From Alcaligenaceae bacterium UBA6179 (GTDB lineage Bacteria; Pseudomonadota; Gammaproteobacteria; Burkholderiales; Burkholderiaceae_B), in NCBI GenBank assembly GCA_002422175.1, contig DITR01000062.1, forward strand, positions 7,770 to 32,135: a stretch of DNA of 24,366 bases, written 5' to 3'. The notes under the pieces are model-generated. The model had not been told where the DNA came from, ran no database searches, and saw only the letters and a program-made list of their open reading frames with translations. Numbering within the stretch: the first letter of the stretch is position 1; each line of letters opens with the position of its first letter. The position numbers were made by a program, and so were the translations under genes. Below are positions 14,233-21,350 of the stretch, one piece after another.

Positions 14233-15639
14233 TCAAAGCACTTTTAATGCAGGTGTTGCATTTTTGGCTTTTAGTTCACTAATAATATTGGCCACAGAGG
14301 CTTGATGCTCAAGATTCATCAGTGTTTCAGAGAGCTCTGAACCCAAGCCTGGTTTGGTATCTACCATTTCTACAAGACCAATGAATTTTGATTCCATTTC
14401 TTCTGCAGTTAAAGGATTGGTGGGTTCACCTTTAGGTTCAGGTTGCTCATGTGTCAAAACGCGTCCATCTTTTAGTTTGAGTTCAATCGCTGCTTGCCGC
14501 CCTGTTACACCATAAGCAGGTTCACAAATCAGGTTTGTACGTTCGGCGGCTGCTTTATGCACTGTTTGATCATTAAAACCGTCCCAATACTCTCGCAGAC
14601 CATTAAGCCCTGTTTGCAAAGCAAGTGCAACACCAAACTGAGTGCTACCCATAGCTGCATTTAAATTAGGTGACTTTGGTTTGGATGCTTGGCGTATAGA
14701 CAGCTCACACATTCGAACATTAATCTGATCAACATCATCTAAACGAATGCCTTGATTGTAAAAGTATTGTGCTAAATCAATTGGACCGTGAGCGAAACGA
14801 CATGCTGCATGTGGTTTAAAACCGACTTCCATAATCACAAACTTTGTACCCAATCCATCAAGCAGATCTGACACGCGAATATCTTCGCAATAGGCATTGA
14901 AAAAACCTTCATTGCACTCTAGGGCTTTCTTTGGGCCAGTGAAGCCACGGCTAGCCATCACTGCAGCCATCGTACCGTTAAAGGCTGATTTACCAGGGCT
15001 AAATGGTTTGGCCATGCAAGGGTCATCAAGGTAAGACTGAATGCCAGCAGATTGCATGGCTGCAAGACCAATTGCTGATGCTATACCGTTGACATCACAA
15101 CCTAGCAATTTGGCGCCAGCTGCTGCAGCCCCAATTAACGAAACAGTGCCGGTGGTATGAAAGCCTCTTTGACGATGGCCTGGGTTAATTGCTTTGGCAA
15201 TACGGACTGCAACTTCATAACCTGCAACAACAGCTGTAATCACTTCTTTACCGCTTTTGTTATGGGCTTCGGCGAGTGCCATCACCGCAGGAATCATGAC
15301 AGAGCCAGCTTTGATAAGACCCGAACCATGGGCGTCGTCTAACTCGACACCGTGCCCCATCATGCTATTGCACATGGCTGCGAGTGGAGCGGGTGCTTTG
15401 AAGCCGTAGCCAATAACTGTTGACTCGGGTTTACCACCCCAATCTTTAATGATTTCAATCACTCGTCTAGCGGGCTCACTTATTGCAGAAGCTGCAATTT
15501 GGTTACCCAAGCCGTCACGAATAATCAATTTGGCTTTTAGTAATACATCAGCGGGCAAGTCATCAAACTTTAGCTCATACACCAGTTTTGCAAATCGTTC
15601 GGTTAACCCCTCAAGCGCTTTGCTGGTCTCATTGTTCAT
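14233..15639 (-). CDS. MmgE/PrpD family protein (hydratase/decarboxylase type)
   Basis: A 468-residue, full-length member of the family that includes 2-methylcitrate dehydratase PrpD and cis-aconitate decarboxylase. Visible are the helical N-terminal domain with the substrate-site segment GHGVELDDAHGSG (95-107), RGFHTTGT (158-165), and the Cys/His segment KPHAACRFAHGPIDLA near 277-292. In the family pattern I recall, the aspartate pair is followed by a catalytic His-Pro (DDT...HPG). Here the aligned position reads Lys110-Ala (LIKAGS), which may alter chemistry. A GAGAGA ribosome site precedes the ATG. It shares the island's 17-bp element and converges on the ABC operon. Likely role: (de)hydration or decarboxylation of the unsaturated acid made by TcuA/PrpF (inference). 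Confidence 0.85.
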   Translation of the reverse strand: MNNETSKALEGLTERFAKLVYELKFDDLPADVLLKAKLIIRDGLGNQIAASAISEPARRVIEIIKDWGGKPESTVIGYGFKAPAPLAAMCNSMMGHGVELDDAHGSGLIKAGSVMIPAVMALAEAHNKSGKEVITAVVAGYEVAVRIAKAINPGHRQRGFHTTGTVSLIGAAAAGAKLLGCDVNGIASAIGLAAMQSAGIQSYLDDPCMAKPFSPGKSAFNGTMAAVMASRGFTGPKKALECNEGFFNAYCEDIRVSDLLDGLGTKFVIMEVGFKPHAACRFAHGPIDLAQYFYNQGIRLDDVDQINVRMCELSIRQASKPKSPNLNAAMGSTQFGVALALQTGLNGLREYWDGFNDQTVHKAAAERTNLICEPAYGVTGRQAAIELKLKDGRVLTHEQPEPKGEPTNPLTAEEMESKFIGLVEMVDTKPGLGSELSETLMNLEHQASVANIISELKAKNATPALKVL

Positions 15640-15685
15640 TTTTGTCTCTCACTTATTAATTAATTGATAGAGCTCCTTTTGTGGA

Positions 15686-15722
15686 GTAGCTTATAATACT
15701 ACTATGTGATTGATTTGGTCAA
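15686..15722 (-). promoter_or_regulatory. Promoter and operator-like element of the MmgE/PrpD gene
   Basis: Read on the minus strand, TTGACC (15717-15722) is followed after 18 bp by TATTAT (15693-15698). The -10 lies inside GTAGTATTATAAGCTAC (15686-15702), which has GTAG/CTAC arms separated by nine bases, as in the comA/prpF intergenic copy. It is 47 bp upstream of the start codon. Confidence 0.65.
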
Positions 15723-15769
15723 ATAATTGCTAAAAATTAGGTTTGAAGGTTGATGTTCAACTTTCGTAC

Positions 15770-15789
15770 CTAGCGAGGTATCTCGCTAG
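15770..15789. repeat. Perfect inverted repeat in the intergenic region
   Basis: CTAGCGAG (15770-15777) and CTCGCTAG (15782-15789) form perfect 8-base arms around GTAT. There is no T-run, and it lies more than 300 bp before the next plus-strand gene, so an operator or small RNA hairpin is as likely as a terminator. Confidence 0.5.
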
Positions 15790-16069
15790 ATCATGATGAC
15801 AGCTGGAAACCTTGCCCAGAACATATGACGGCTCATCTTTATGGGGTAGGTCAACGACTTCACTTAAGCGTTTTTTTAGCTTCTTGTTATTGTGATTTAT
15901 CTAGAACCCATGGATCTATCAATGAAAAAATATAGAAATGGGGTAAACATATTCTTTTATTGAAGATGATATTTTGAGTTGTAAAGGGTCATGTTTATAT
16001 ACATATCAAAGTCATGATGAGAAATCTGTTTAGCCAAGATTAAGCGTCATTACTTATATCAATGCGACC

Positions 16070-16105
16070 ATATATATATAGTTTTATATTATTTTTAAAT
16101 ATATA
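16070..16105 (+). promoter_or_regulatory. AT-only stretch before the sulfite reductase gene, probable promoter area
   Basis: Almost every base between 16070 and 16105 is A or T, with TA repeats and TATATT/TATTAT-like -10 candidates. CysB-family activators bind AT-rich sites upstream of cys promoters, which would fit, but no specific site can be assigned. It ends 23 bp before the ATG, and no Shine-Dalgarno follows. Confidence 0.35.
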
Positions 16106-16128
16106 GAAACGTCGTCACAATAGCTTCT

Positions 16129-17841
16129 ATGTATAAATATGACCATATTGACCAAACGCTAGTCGATCAAAGAGTGATCCAATTTCGCGATCAAGTTGCC
16201 AGACGTATGAATGGCACCTTGGCTGAAGACGAGTTCAAGCCTTTAAGGTTACAAAATGGCCTGTATCTTCAACGGCACGCCTATATGTTGCGCGTAGCGA
16301 TACCCTATGGCTTGCTCAGTGCTAAGCAACTTCGCGTATTAGCCGAGATTTCTGAAAAATATGATCGCGGCTATGGGCACTTTACGACACGACAAAATAT
16401 TCAATTTAATTGGGTCACGTTAGAGAACACACCTGAAATTTTGGCTGAGCTAGCCAAGGTCGAGATGCATGCTATTCAAACATCTGGCAACTGTATTCGA
16501 AACATCACTAGCGATGCTTTTGCTGGCGTTGCGAAAGATGAGTATGTCGACACACGCCCAATTTGTGAGTTGCTGCGTCAATGGTCAACAAATCACCCAG
16601 AGTTTGCTCACTTACCGCGTAAATTTAAATTTGCTATCAATGGTGCAAAAGAAGATCGTACTGTTTTGCTTTGCCATGATGTGGGCGTTGAGCTCAAGAA
16701 AAACGATGCAGGCGAACTTATTGCGAACCTATATGCTGGGGGTGGAATGGGTCGTACACCCATACTCGGCTCTTTAATTAAGCAAGACTTACCGTGGCAA
16801 TTTATACCCAGTTACCTCACCGCGCTGCTGAGGGTTTACAACCGCTTTGGTCGTCGTGACAACATATATAAAGCCCGAATCAAAATCTTAGTTAAAGCGT
16901 TGGGCCCAGAAGAGTTTGCCCGCCAAGTTGAAGAGGAATGGAGCCACATAAAAAATGGTGATGATAACTTTACCCAATATGAGTGGAATCGCGTCGCACA
17001 GCACTTTACACGGCCCGCGTATAAAACTTTACCGCAACTCAGTGGTGAACAATTAATGGCAAGTGCGTCAGATGAAGACAAGAAAGCGTACTCGCGTTGG
17101 CTTGAGCGCAACGTCAAACCGCATCAAGTGCCAGGCTATAACAGTGTCATATTATCTTTGAAGCCTCACGGTACCGTTGCACCAGGTGATGCAACGGCTG
17201 CACAGATGATGGCTATTGCAGACTTAGCCGACCAATATAGTTTTGGCGAATTACGTGTCACACACGAACAAAATCTAGTGCTGGCTGATGTTGAACAAAA
17301 TCAACTGTTTGAATTATGGCAAGCAGCAAAGAGACATTTTGTGGCACTGCCTAATATTGGTTTACTCACTGACATCATTGCTTGCCCAGGGGGTGATTTT
17401 TGCTCTCTTGCAAATGCTAAGTCTTTACCTATTGCTAAAGCCGTTCAAGAGCATTTTGATAATCTAGATTATCTATTTGATTTGGGTGATATTTCACTCA
17501 ATATCTCAGGCTGTATTAACTCGTGTGGCCATCACCATGTGGGCAATATCGGTGTGTTGGGCGTCGATAAAGATGGTGAAGAGTGGTATCAAATAACATT
17601 GGGTGGCGAGCAGGGTAGTCAGGCTGCGATTGGCAAAGTAATTGGCCCATCGTTTTATGCTGAGCAAATTCCTGATGTGATCACCCACATCATTAATACT
17701 TATGTCGCAAATCGACACGAGGGGGAATCTTTTATTCATTCCTATCGCCGCATCGGAATGCTACCTTTCAAAGAAGCTGCTTATAAAAATGTAACTAAAA
17801 AGTTTCAAGCTGAAATGGCGATGACTGAAGAGAATACCTGA
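16129..17841 (+). CDS. cysI: Assimilatory sulfite reductase hemoprotein (CysI-like)
   Basis: A 570-residue siroheme/4Fe-4S enzyme reducing sulfite to sulfide (six electrons) for cysteine synthesis. The cluster ligands are Cys419 and Cys425 (CPGGDFC) and Cys462 and Cys466 (GCINSCGHH). Siroheme/anion-binding segments are HFTTRQNIQ (84-92), SGNCIRN (119-125) and RKFKFAI (164-170). Nitrite reductases share this architecture; the next gene (DUF934) and the absence of nitrate genes favour sulfite. The start agrees with Burkholderiales homologues (MYKYDHIDQ...), although no Shine-Dalgarno is visible. The next gene begins in its stop codon (TGATG). No flavoprotein CysJ is encoded here, so an alternative electron donor is implied. 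Confidence 0.9.
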   Translation: MYKYDHIDQTLVDQRVIQFRDQVARRMNGTLAEDEFKPLRLQNGLYLQRHAYMLRVAIPYGLLSAKQLRVLAEISEKYDRGYGHFTTRQNIQFNWVTLENTPEILAELAKVEMHAIQTSGNCIRNITSDAFAGVAKDEYVDTRPICELLRQWSTNHPEFAHLPRKFKFAINGAKEDRTVLLCHDVGVELKKNDAGELIANLYAGGGMGRTPILGSLIKQDLPWQFIPSYLTALLRVYNRFGRRDNIYKARIKILVKALGPEEFARQVEEEWSHIKNGDDNFTQYEWNRVAQHFTRPAYKTLPQLSGEQLMASASDEDKKAYSRWLERNVKPHQVPGYNSVILSLKPHGTVAPGDATAAQMMAIADLADQYSFGELRVTHEQNLVLADVEQNQLFELWQAAKRHFVALPNIGLLTDIIACPGGDFCSLANAKSLPIAKAVQEHFDNLDYLFDLGDISLNISGCINSCGHHHVGNIGVLGVDKDGEEWYQITLGGEQGSQAAIGKVIGPSFYAEQIPDVITHIINTYVANRHEGESFIHSYRRIGMLPFKEAAYKNVTKKFQAEMAMTEENT

Positions 17842-18404
17842 TGAGCATTGAAAAGAAAACGCTCATATTCCCAAAAGATGGTGTACCGACTTTGGTTTCT
17901 AACGATTGGCACATTTGGTCTGGGGAGCAAGAACAGGCTGATATGCCAACCCTAAAACTGGGTTCGCCAAAGGTATTGCTGCCATTTAGTATGTGGCGCA
18001 CACAGGTTGATACGCAGCACTCAGACTCTGCGCTGATGCTTCAGGTTAAACAAGGTCGTGTTGGTGTGTGGTTCGCAGCCGATGATGATATTTTGAAACA
18101 TGCTCAATGGATTGAGGCCGGTAAGGCGCTTTGGCCTGTCGTTGCCGCACACTTCCCCATTTTTAAAGATGGTAGAAGCTTTAGCACCGCTGCGCTTTTG
18201 CGTAATCGTTTTGGTTGGCAGAGGCAGGTGCGGGCGATTGGTGACGTTTTGATTGACCAACTCTTGCAAGGTGCGCGTGTTGGCTTTGATGCTTTTGACC
18301 TGCGCTCAGATCAAAATCTTGACATCGCGCTGGGGCAGTTTGACCTCTTTTCAGTGGCCACCCAAAATAATTGGCGCGAAAAGCGCACACAATTAGCGGC
18401 CTAA
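17841..18404 (+). CDS. DUF934 family protein, sulfite reductase partner
   Basis: A 187-residue protein of the DUF934 family, found next to sulfite reductase genes in many beta- and alphaproteobacteria and thought to be an auxiliary subunit or electron-transfer partner where CysJ is missing. The C-terminal conserved part is visible: RSFSTAALLRNRFGWQRQVRAIGDVLIDQL (about 113-142), followed by GFDAFDLRSDQ. It shares one base with the cysI stop codon, so translation is coupled. No cysteine clusters are seen, so it is not an Fe-S protein. The next gene begins 4 bp after its stop. Confidence 0.85.
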   Translation: MSIEKKTLIFPKDGVPTLVSNDWHIWSGEQEQADMPTLKLGSPKVLLPFSMWRTQVDTQHSDSALMLQVKQGRVGVWFAADDDILKHAQWIEAGKALWPVVAAHFPIFKDGRSFSTAALLRNRFGWQRQVRAIGDVLIDQLLQGARVGFDAFDLRSDQNLDIALGQFDLFSVATQNNWREKRTQLAA

Positions 18405-18408
18405 ATTC

Positions 18409-19272
18409 ATGTCAAAAGAATATATGTTGACACGTCAATATAGCGACCCATCAGCTTTGGGAAAAGTCTATTTAGTTGGGGCGGGACCGGGTGCAGCTGA
18501 CTTGATTACAGTGCGCGGTGCTAAACGCTTAGAAAAAGCAGACATCGTATTTTATGATGCTTTGGTTGAGCCTGAAATGTTAGCGCTTTGCCCTCAGGCG
18601 AAATTAGTTCCGGTCGGCAAACGCTGTGGCAAACTGTCTTCAGCCCAACAGTTCATTAACAAACAATTGGTTGATGCAGCACATCAGTACCGGGTCGTGG
18701 TGCGATTAAAGGGCGGCGATCCGATGCTTTTTGGTAGGGCTGACGAAGAGCTAAACGCTTTACGTCATGCAGGTATTGAAGTCGAGGTGGTGCCTGGTAT
18801 TACCGCGGCACTTGCTGGAGCCGCTGCTATAGGTCAGTCGCTAAGCTTGCGTGGTGTGAGCAGAAGCGTGGCGTTTGTGACTTTGGCTCAGGGTGACGAG
18901 ATAGCTATCAAGGGTCAGCCGATGAGTCACCCAAATGCCGACACACTCGTCTATTACATGGGGCGTCGAGATGCGGTCAAAATTGCCACTCAATTAATTG
19001 ATCAAGCCACACACCATACCCCCAATACAACCGTTCACATTTTAGAAGCAGTTAGCACGCCCAGAGAGCGACGTTGGTCCGGTACGCTGGGTACGCTAGC
19101 ACAGGGTCATGCAGCTGATTGGTTTGATAACAGTTCGCCAGTTTTGATTATGATTGGAAATGCTTTAAAAAATACAGATAACAAACGTGAGCAATCAAAT
19201 ATGTTTGACACCAAAGTCAACGATAGCTTGCAAGACGGCGTCATCTTCACCCACAGCAGGCGTTGTGCTTAG
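18409..19272 (+). CDS. cobA: Uroporphyrinogen-III C-methyltransferase (SUMT)
   Basis: A 287-residue SAM-dependent enzyme making precorrin-2 for siroheme, the cofactor of the sulfite reductase just upstream. Motifs: VGAGPGAADLIT (23-34), VRLKGGDPMLFGR (98-110) and VVPGITAALA (127-136). It has only the methyltransferase domain; the dehydrogenase/ferrochelatase part of CysG is absent, and the CbiX-like gene opposite can supply the chelatase. The last 25 or so residues (from MFDTKVND onward) go beyond the usual SUMT end and are encoded antisense to the chelatase gene, so they are probably a stop-loss tail. It ends the three-gene unit. Confidence 0.9.
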   Translation: MSKEYMLTRQYSDPSALGKVYLVGAGPGAADLITVRGAKRLEKADIVFYDALVEPEMLALCPQAKLVPVGKRCGKLSSAQQFINKQLVDAAHQYRVVVRLKGGDPMLFGRADEELNALRHAGIEVEVVPGITAALAGAAAIGQSLSLRGVSRSVAFVTLAQGDEIAIKGQPMSHPNADTLVYYMGRRDAVKIATQLIDQATHHTPNTTVHILEAVSTPRERRWSGTLGTLAQGHAADWFDNSSPVLIMIGNALKNTDNKREQSNMFDTKVNDSLQDGVIFTHSRRCA

Positions 19273-19557
19273 TGTGACGTGAGGATACTTTTTTTGGCAG
19301 GCATCTAGTAAAACAGGAAAGTCATTGCGTAAATGACCACCTTGACCAAAAAAAACGGGTATGACTGTTATGGAATCTACCCCTTTGGCGCACAATGTCG
19401 CGATGGCTTCTTCAAGCGAGGGATGCATCAACTCTAAAAAAGCCAGTTCTACAGGTGTTGACGCATTTTGCGCAGCCCAAAGTGACGCCAGACGATCAAA
19501 AGGCTCTCGCCAACGTATATCTCGTGCGCCATGCCCAAATAAAATGATTGCTTTCAT
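19195..19557 (-). CDS. cbiX: CbiX/SirB-type sirohydrochlorin chelatase, single domain
   Basis: A 120-residue single-domain chelatase inserting Fe2+ (siroheme) or Co2+ into sirohydrochlorin. The metal-site His is in LFGHGARD (residues 5-12), and IPVFFGQGGHLRND (about 66-79) carries the second His. Length matches the short CbiXS/SirB form. The frame is open nine codons further (to 19584), but the family begins MKAIILFGHG, so 19557 is used; neither start has a strong Shine-Dalgarno. Its 3' end overlaps the 3' end of cobA by 78 bp in convergent orientation. Together with cobA it would complete siroheme except for the precorrin-2 oxidation step. Confidence 0.85.
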   Translation of the reverse strand: MKAIILFGHGARDIRWREPFDRLASLWAAQNASTPVELAFLELMHPSLEEAIATLCAKGVDSITVIPVFFGQGGHLRNDFPVLLDACQKKYPHVTLSTTPAVGEDDAVLQAIVDFGVKHI

Positions 19558-19712
19558 AAGTTGTTCGGTTCTCTTAACTGACATAATGTATAAAAAATAA
19601 TCATGTTACCTGTGAGGCAAAGTAATAGGCTGTAAAAACAATGTAATAGGTGAGGTAAATTTAAACGAATGAAGCGTCATCATCCCTTAAAACCAACTCA
19701 ATAAAAACTAAA

Positions 19713-20588
19713 ATGATTACAAAACAGGCAAAAGTCACCCCACCCACTGAACTTGATCTGGCCTATAACAACTCGATCGCGGTGAGTAATAGTGCTGAAA
19801 TCACACAATCTTGGGTAGAGGCGAGTCAAGTCATAGGTGAGCGTTTAAAGGCCAATGTAAAAGAAAATCTAAACGTCGCTTTAAATGTTGCTTATGGCCC
19901 GGGTGCTAGGCAATGCTTTGATTTCTTTTCTGCCGGCAACAATACACCTATTGTGGTGTTTGTACACGGCGGTTTCTGGCAAATGCGGTGCAAAGAAGAC
20001 TTTATGTTTATTGTTCCAACCCTTTTAAAGCATGGCATCAGTGTTGCTATGTTGGGCTACACGTTGGCACCTGAGGCCAAAATGGGCAGCATGATTAAAG
20101 ACATTCGTATGGGTTTAGATGCCATCGAAAAAAAGGTACGAAACGATCGTCAAGCAGCGTGGGCAGATGAGCTTGAAGCCTTCCCCGGGTTCTGTTTGTT
20201 AGGTTGGTCAGCGGGCGCCCATTTGGTCGCTGCCACCATAGATCAGCCTAATGTGCGGGCGGGGGTCTGTATCAGTGGCATTTACGACCTAGAGCCGATG
20301 CGACATTGTTATGTGAATGAAAAACTACAGTTAGATGCTGACGATGCTTTGCAATTTTCACCTATCAAGCAAACCAATCACTTTGGTAAACCACTAGAAT
20401 TTTTCGTTGGTGGTGCAGAGCTACCTGCAATGCAAAGGCAAACGAATGATTTTTATATGTATCGGCAAGCTCAAGCGCAACTGGGCGACTACACCTTACT
20501 CAGTGGTCTAAATCATTACACTATATTTGATGAACTGGTAAATGAAGACGGTGCAGTGTTGAAGGCCATACAAAAAATATTTAGTTAA
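19713..20588 (+). CDS. Alpha/beta hydrolase, kynurenine formamidase-like
   Basis: A 291-residue esterase/amidase of the BD-FAE/kynurenine-formamidase-like group. Oxyanion-hole motif VFVHGGFWQ (82-90), nucleophile elbow GWSAGAH with Ser166, probable acid Glu236 in VGGAELP and His268 in LNHYTIFDE are in the usual order. No signal peptide, so cytoplasmic. There is no kynureninase or tryptophan dioxygenase gene nearby, so kynurenine metabolism is not supported by context; a formamide or ester substrate is all that can be claimed. Upstream 128 bp are unremarkable; the next gene starts 75 bp downstream in the same direction. Confidence 0.85.
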   Translation: MITKQAKVTPPTELDLAYNNSIAVSNSAEITQSWVEASQVIGERLKANVKENLNVALNVAYGPGARQCFDFFSAGNNTPIVVFVHGGFWQMRCKEDFMFIVPTLLKHGISVAMLGYTLAPEAKMGSMIKDIRMGLDAIEKKVRNDRQAAWADELEAFPGFCLLGWSAGAHLVAATIDQPNVRAGVCISGIYDLEPMRHCYVNEKLQLDADDALQFSPIKQTNHFGKPLEFFVGGAELPAMQRQTNDFYMYRQAQAQLGDYTLLSGLNHYTIFDELVNEDGAVLKAIQKIFS

Positions 20589-20663
20589 ATGAGTAGTCTG
20601 CCACCATTCACTTCACATGCCCCTCGCACCTAAACTGAAATTTCGTTTTTTTTATACTTAAAA

Positions 20664-21191
20664 ATGACTATTAAATCTTACATTCGTACCGTTCCAAATT
20701 ACCCGAAGCACGGCATCATGTTTCGTGACATCACAACACTGTTGAAAGACCCTGTCGGTCTGCGTCTCACGATTGATGGGTTGGCTAATCGGTACAAAAG
20801 CACAAAGATTGATAAAGTGGTTGGCATAGAGTCGCGTGGTTTCATTCTTGGGGCACCCCTAGCGTATGCATTAGGTGTGGGTTTTATACCTATTCGCAAA
20901 AAAGGCAAATTACCAGCAGACATAATTGGCCACGACTATGAGCTTGAGTATGGTGTTGATCGTATCGAAATGCATGTTGATGCCATCAGTGAAGGCGAAA
21001 ATATTCTGCTCGTTGATGACTTAATTGCAACCGGTGGCACAGCGCAAGCCGCGGTCATTCTCATTGAAAAAATGGGTGGCAACATTGTTGAATGCTGTTT
21101 TGCAATTGACTTGCCAGATATTGGTGGTAGTCAACGACTGTTAGAGATGGGTCACAAAGTGTTTTCTCTTTGTGAGTTTGAGGGTGATTAA
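20664..21191 (+). CDS. apt: Adenine phosphoribosyltransferase
   Basis: A 175-residue purine salvage enzyme converting adenine and PRPP to AMP. It has the Apt N-terminus IRTVPNYPKHGIMFRDITTLL (7-27), the ESRGFILGAPLAYALG segment (56-71) and the PRPP loop ILLVDDLIATGGTA (114-127). Length and all motifs are normal. No clear Shine-Dalgarno before the ATG. Probably a monocistronic housekeeping gene. Confidence 0.95.
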   Translation: MTIKSYIRTVPNYPKHGIMFRDITTLLKDPVGLRLTIDGLANRYKSTKIDKVVGIESRGFILGAPLAYALGVGFIPIRKKGKLPADIIGHDYELEYGVDRIEMHVDAISEGENILLVDDLIATGGTAQAAVILIEKMGGNIVECCFAIDLPDIGGSQRLLEMGHKVFSLCEFEGD

Positions 21192-21350
21192 TAGTCATGC
21201 GCATCTAAGTGCTTGGCCAAGTTATTGCCTAGCCTGATTCAACATGTCGTTGAAGGGGTTCTTTCGCTTGAAAGGGGCATTTAACAAAAATTAAACTTTT
21301 CACATTATATTGAATCAGAACAAGACAAAAATTAACTAAAGGGTTTGCCA

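Larger units (their letters stand above)
15703..16128. other. Long non-coding region between the MmgE/PrpD gene and the sulfite reductase gene
   Basis: The 489-bp gap (15640-16128) holds divergent control regions. No convincing gene is seen in it on either strand. The left part carries the MmgE/PrpD promoter. The middle holds an inverted repeat at 15770-15789. The right end is a very AT-rich stretch before the sulfite reductase gene. Confidence 0.6.

Noticed and set aside
9226..15639. Reading the prpF-like and MmgE/PrpD genes as a methylcitrate cycle
   Set aside because: No prpB, prpC or acnD is present; both genes belong to the TcuAB/ABC island by their shared upstream element.
16070..16105. 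AT-rich run as a replication origin or mobile-element border
   Set aside because: No DnaA boxes, iterons, transposase or terminal repeats are visible nearby.
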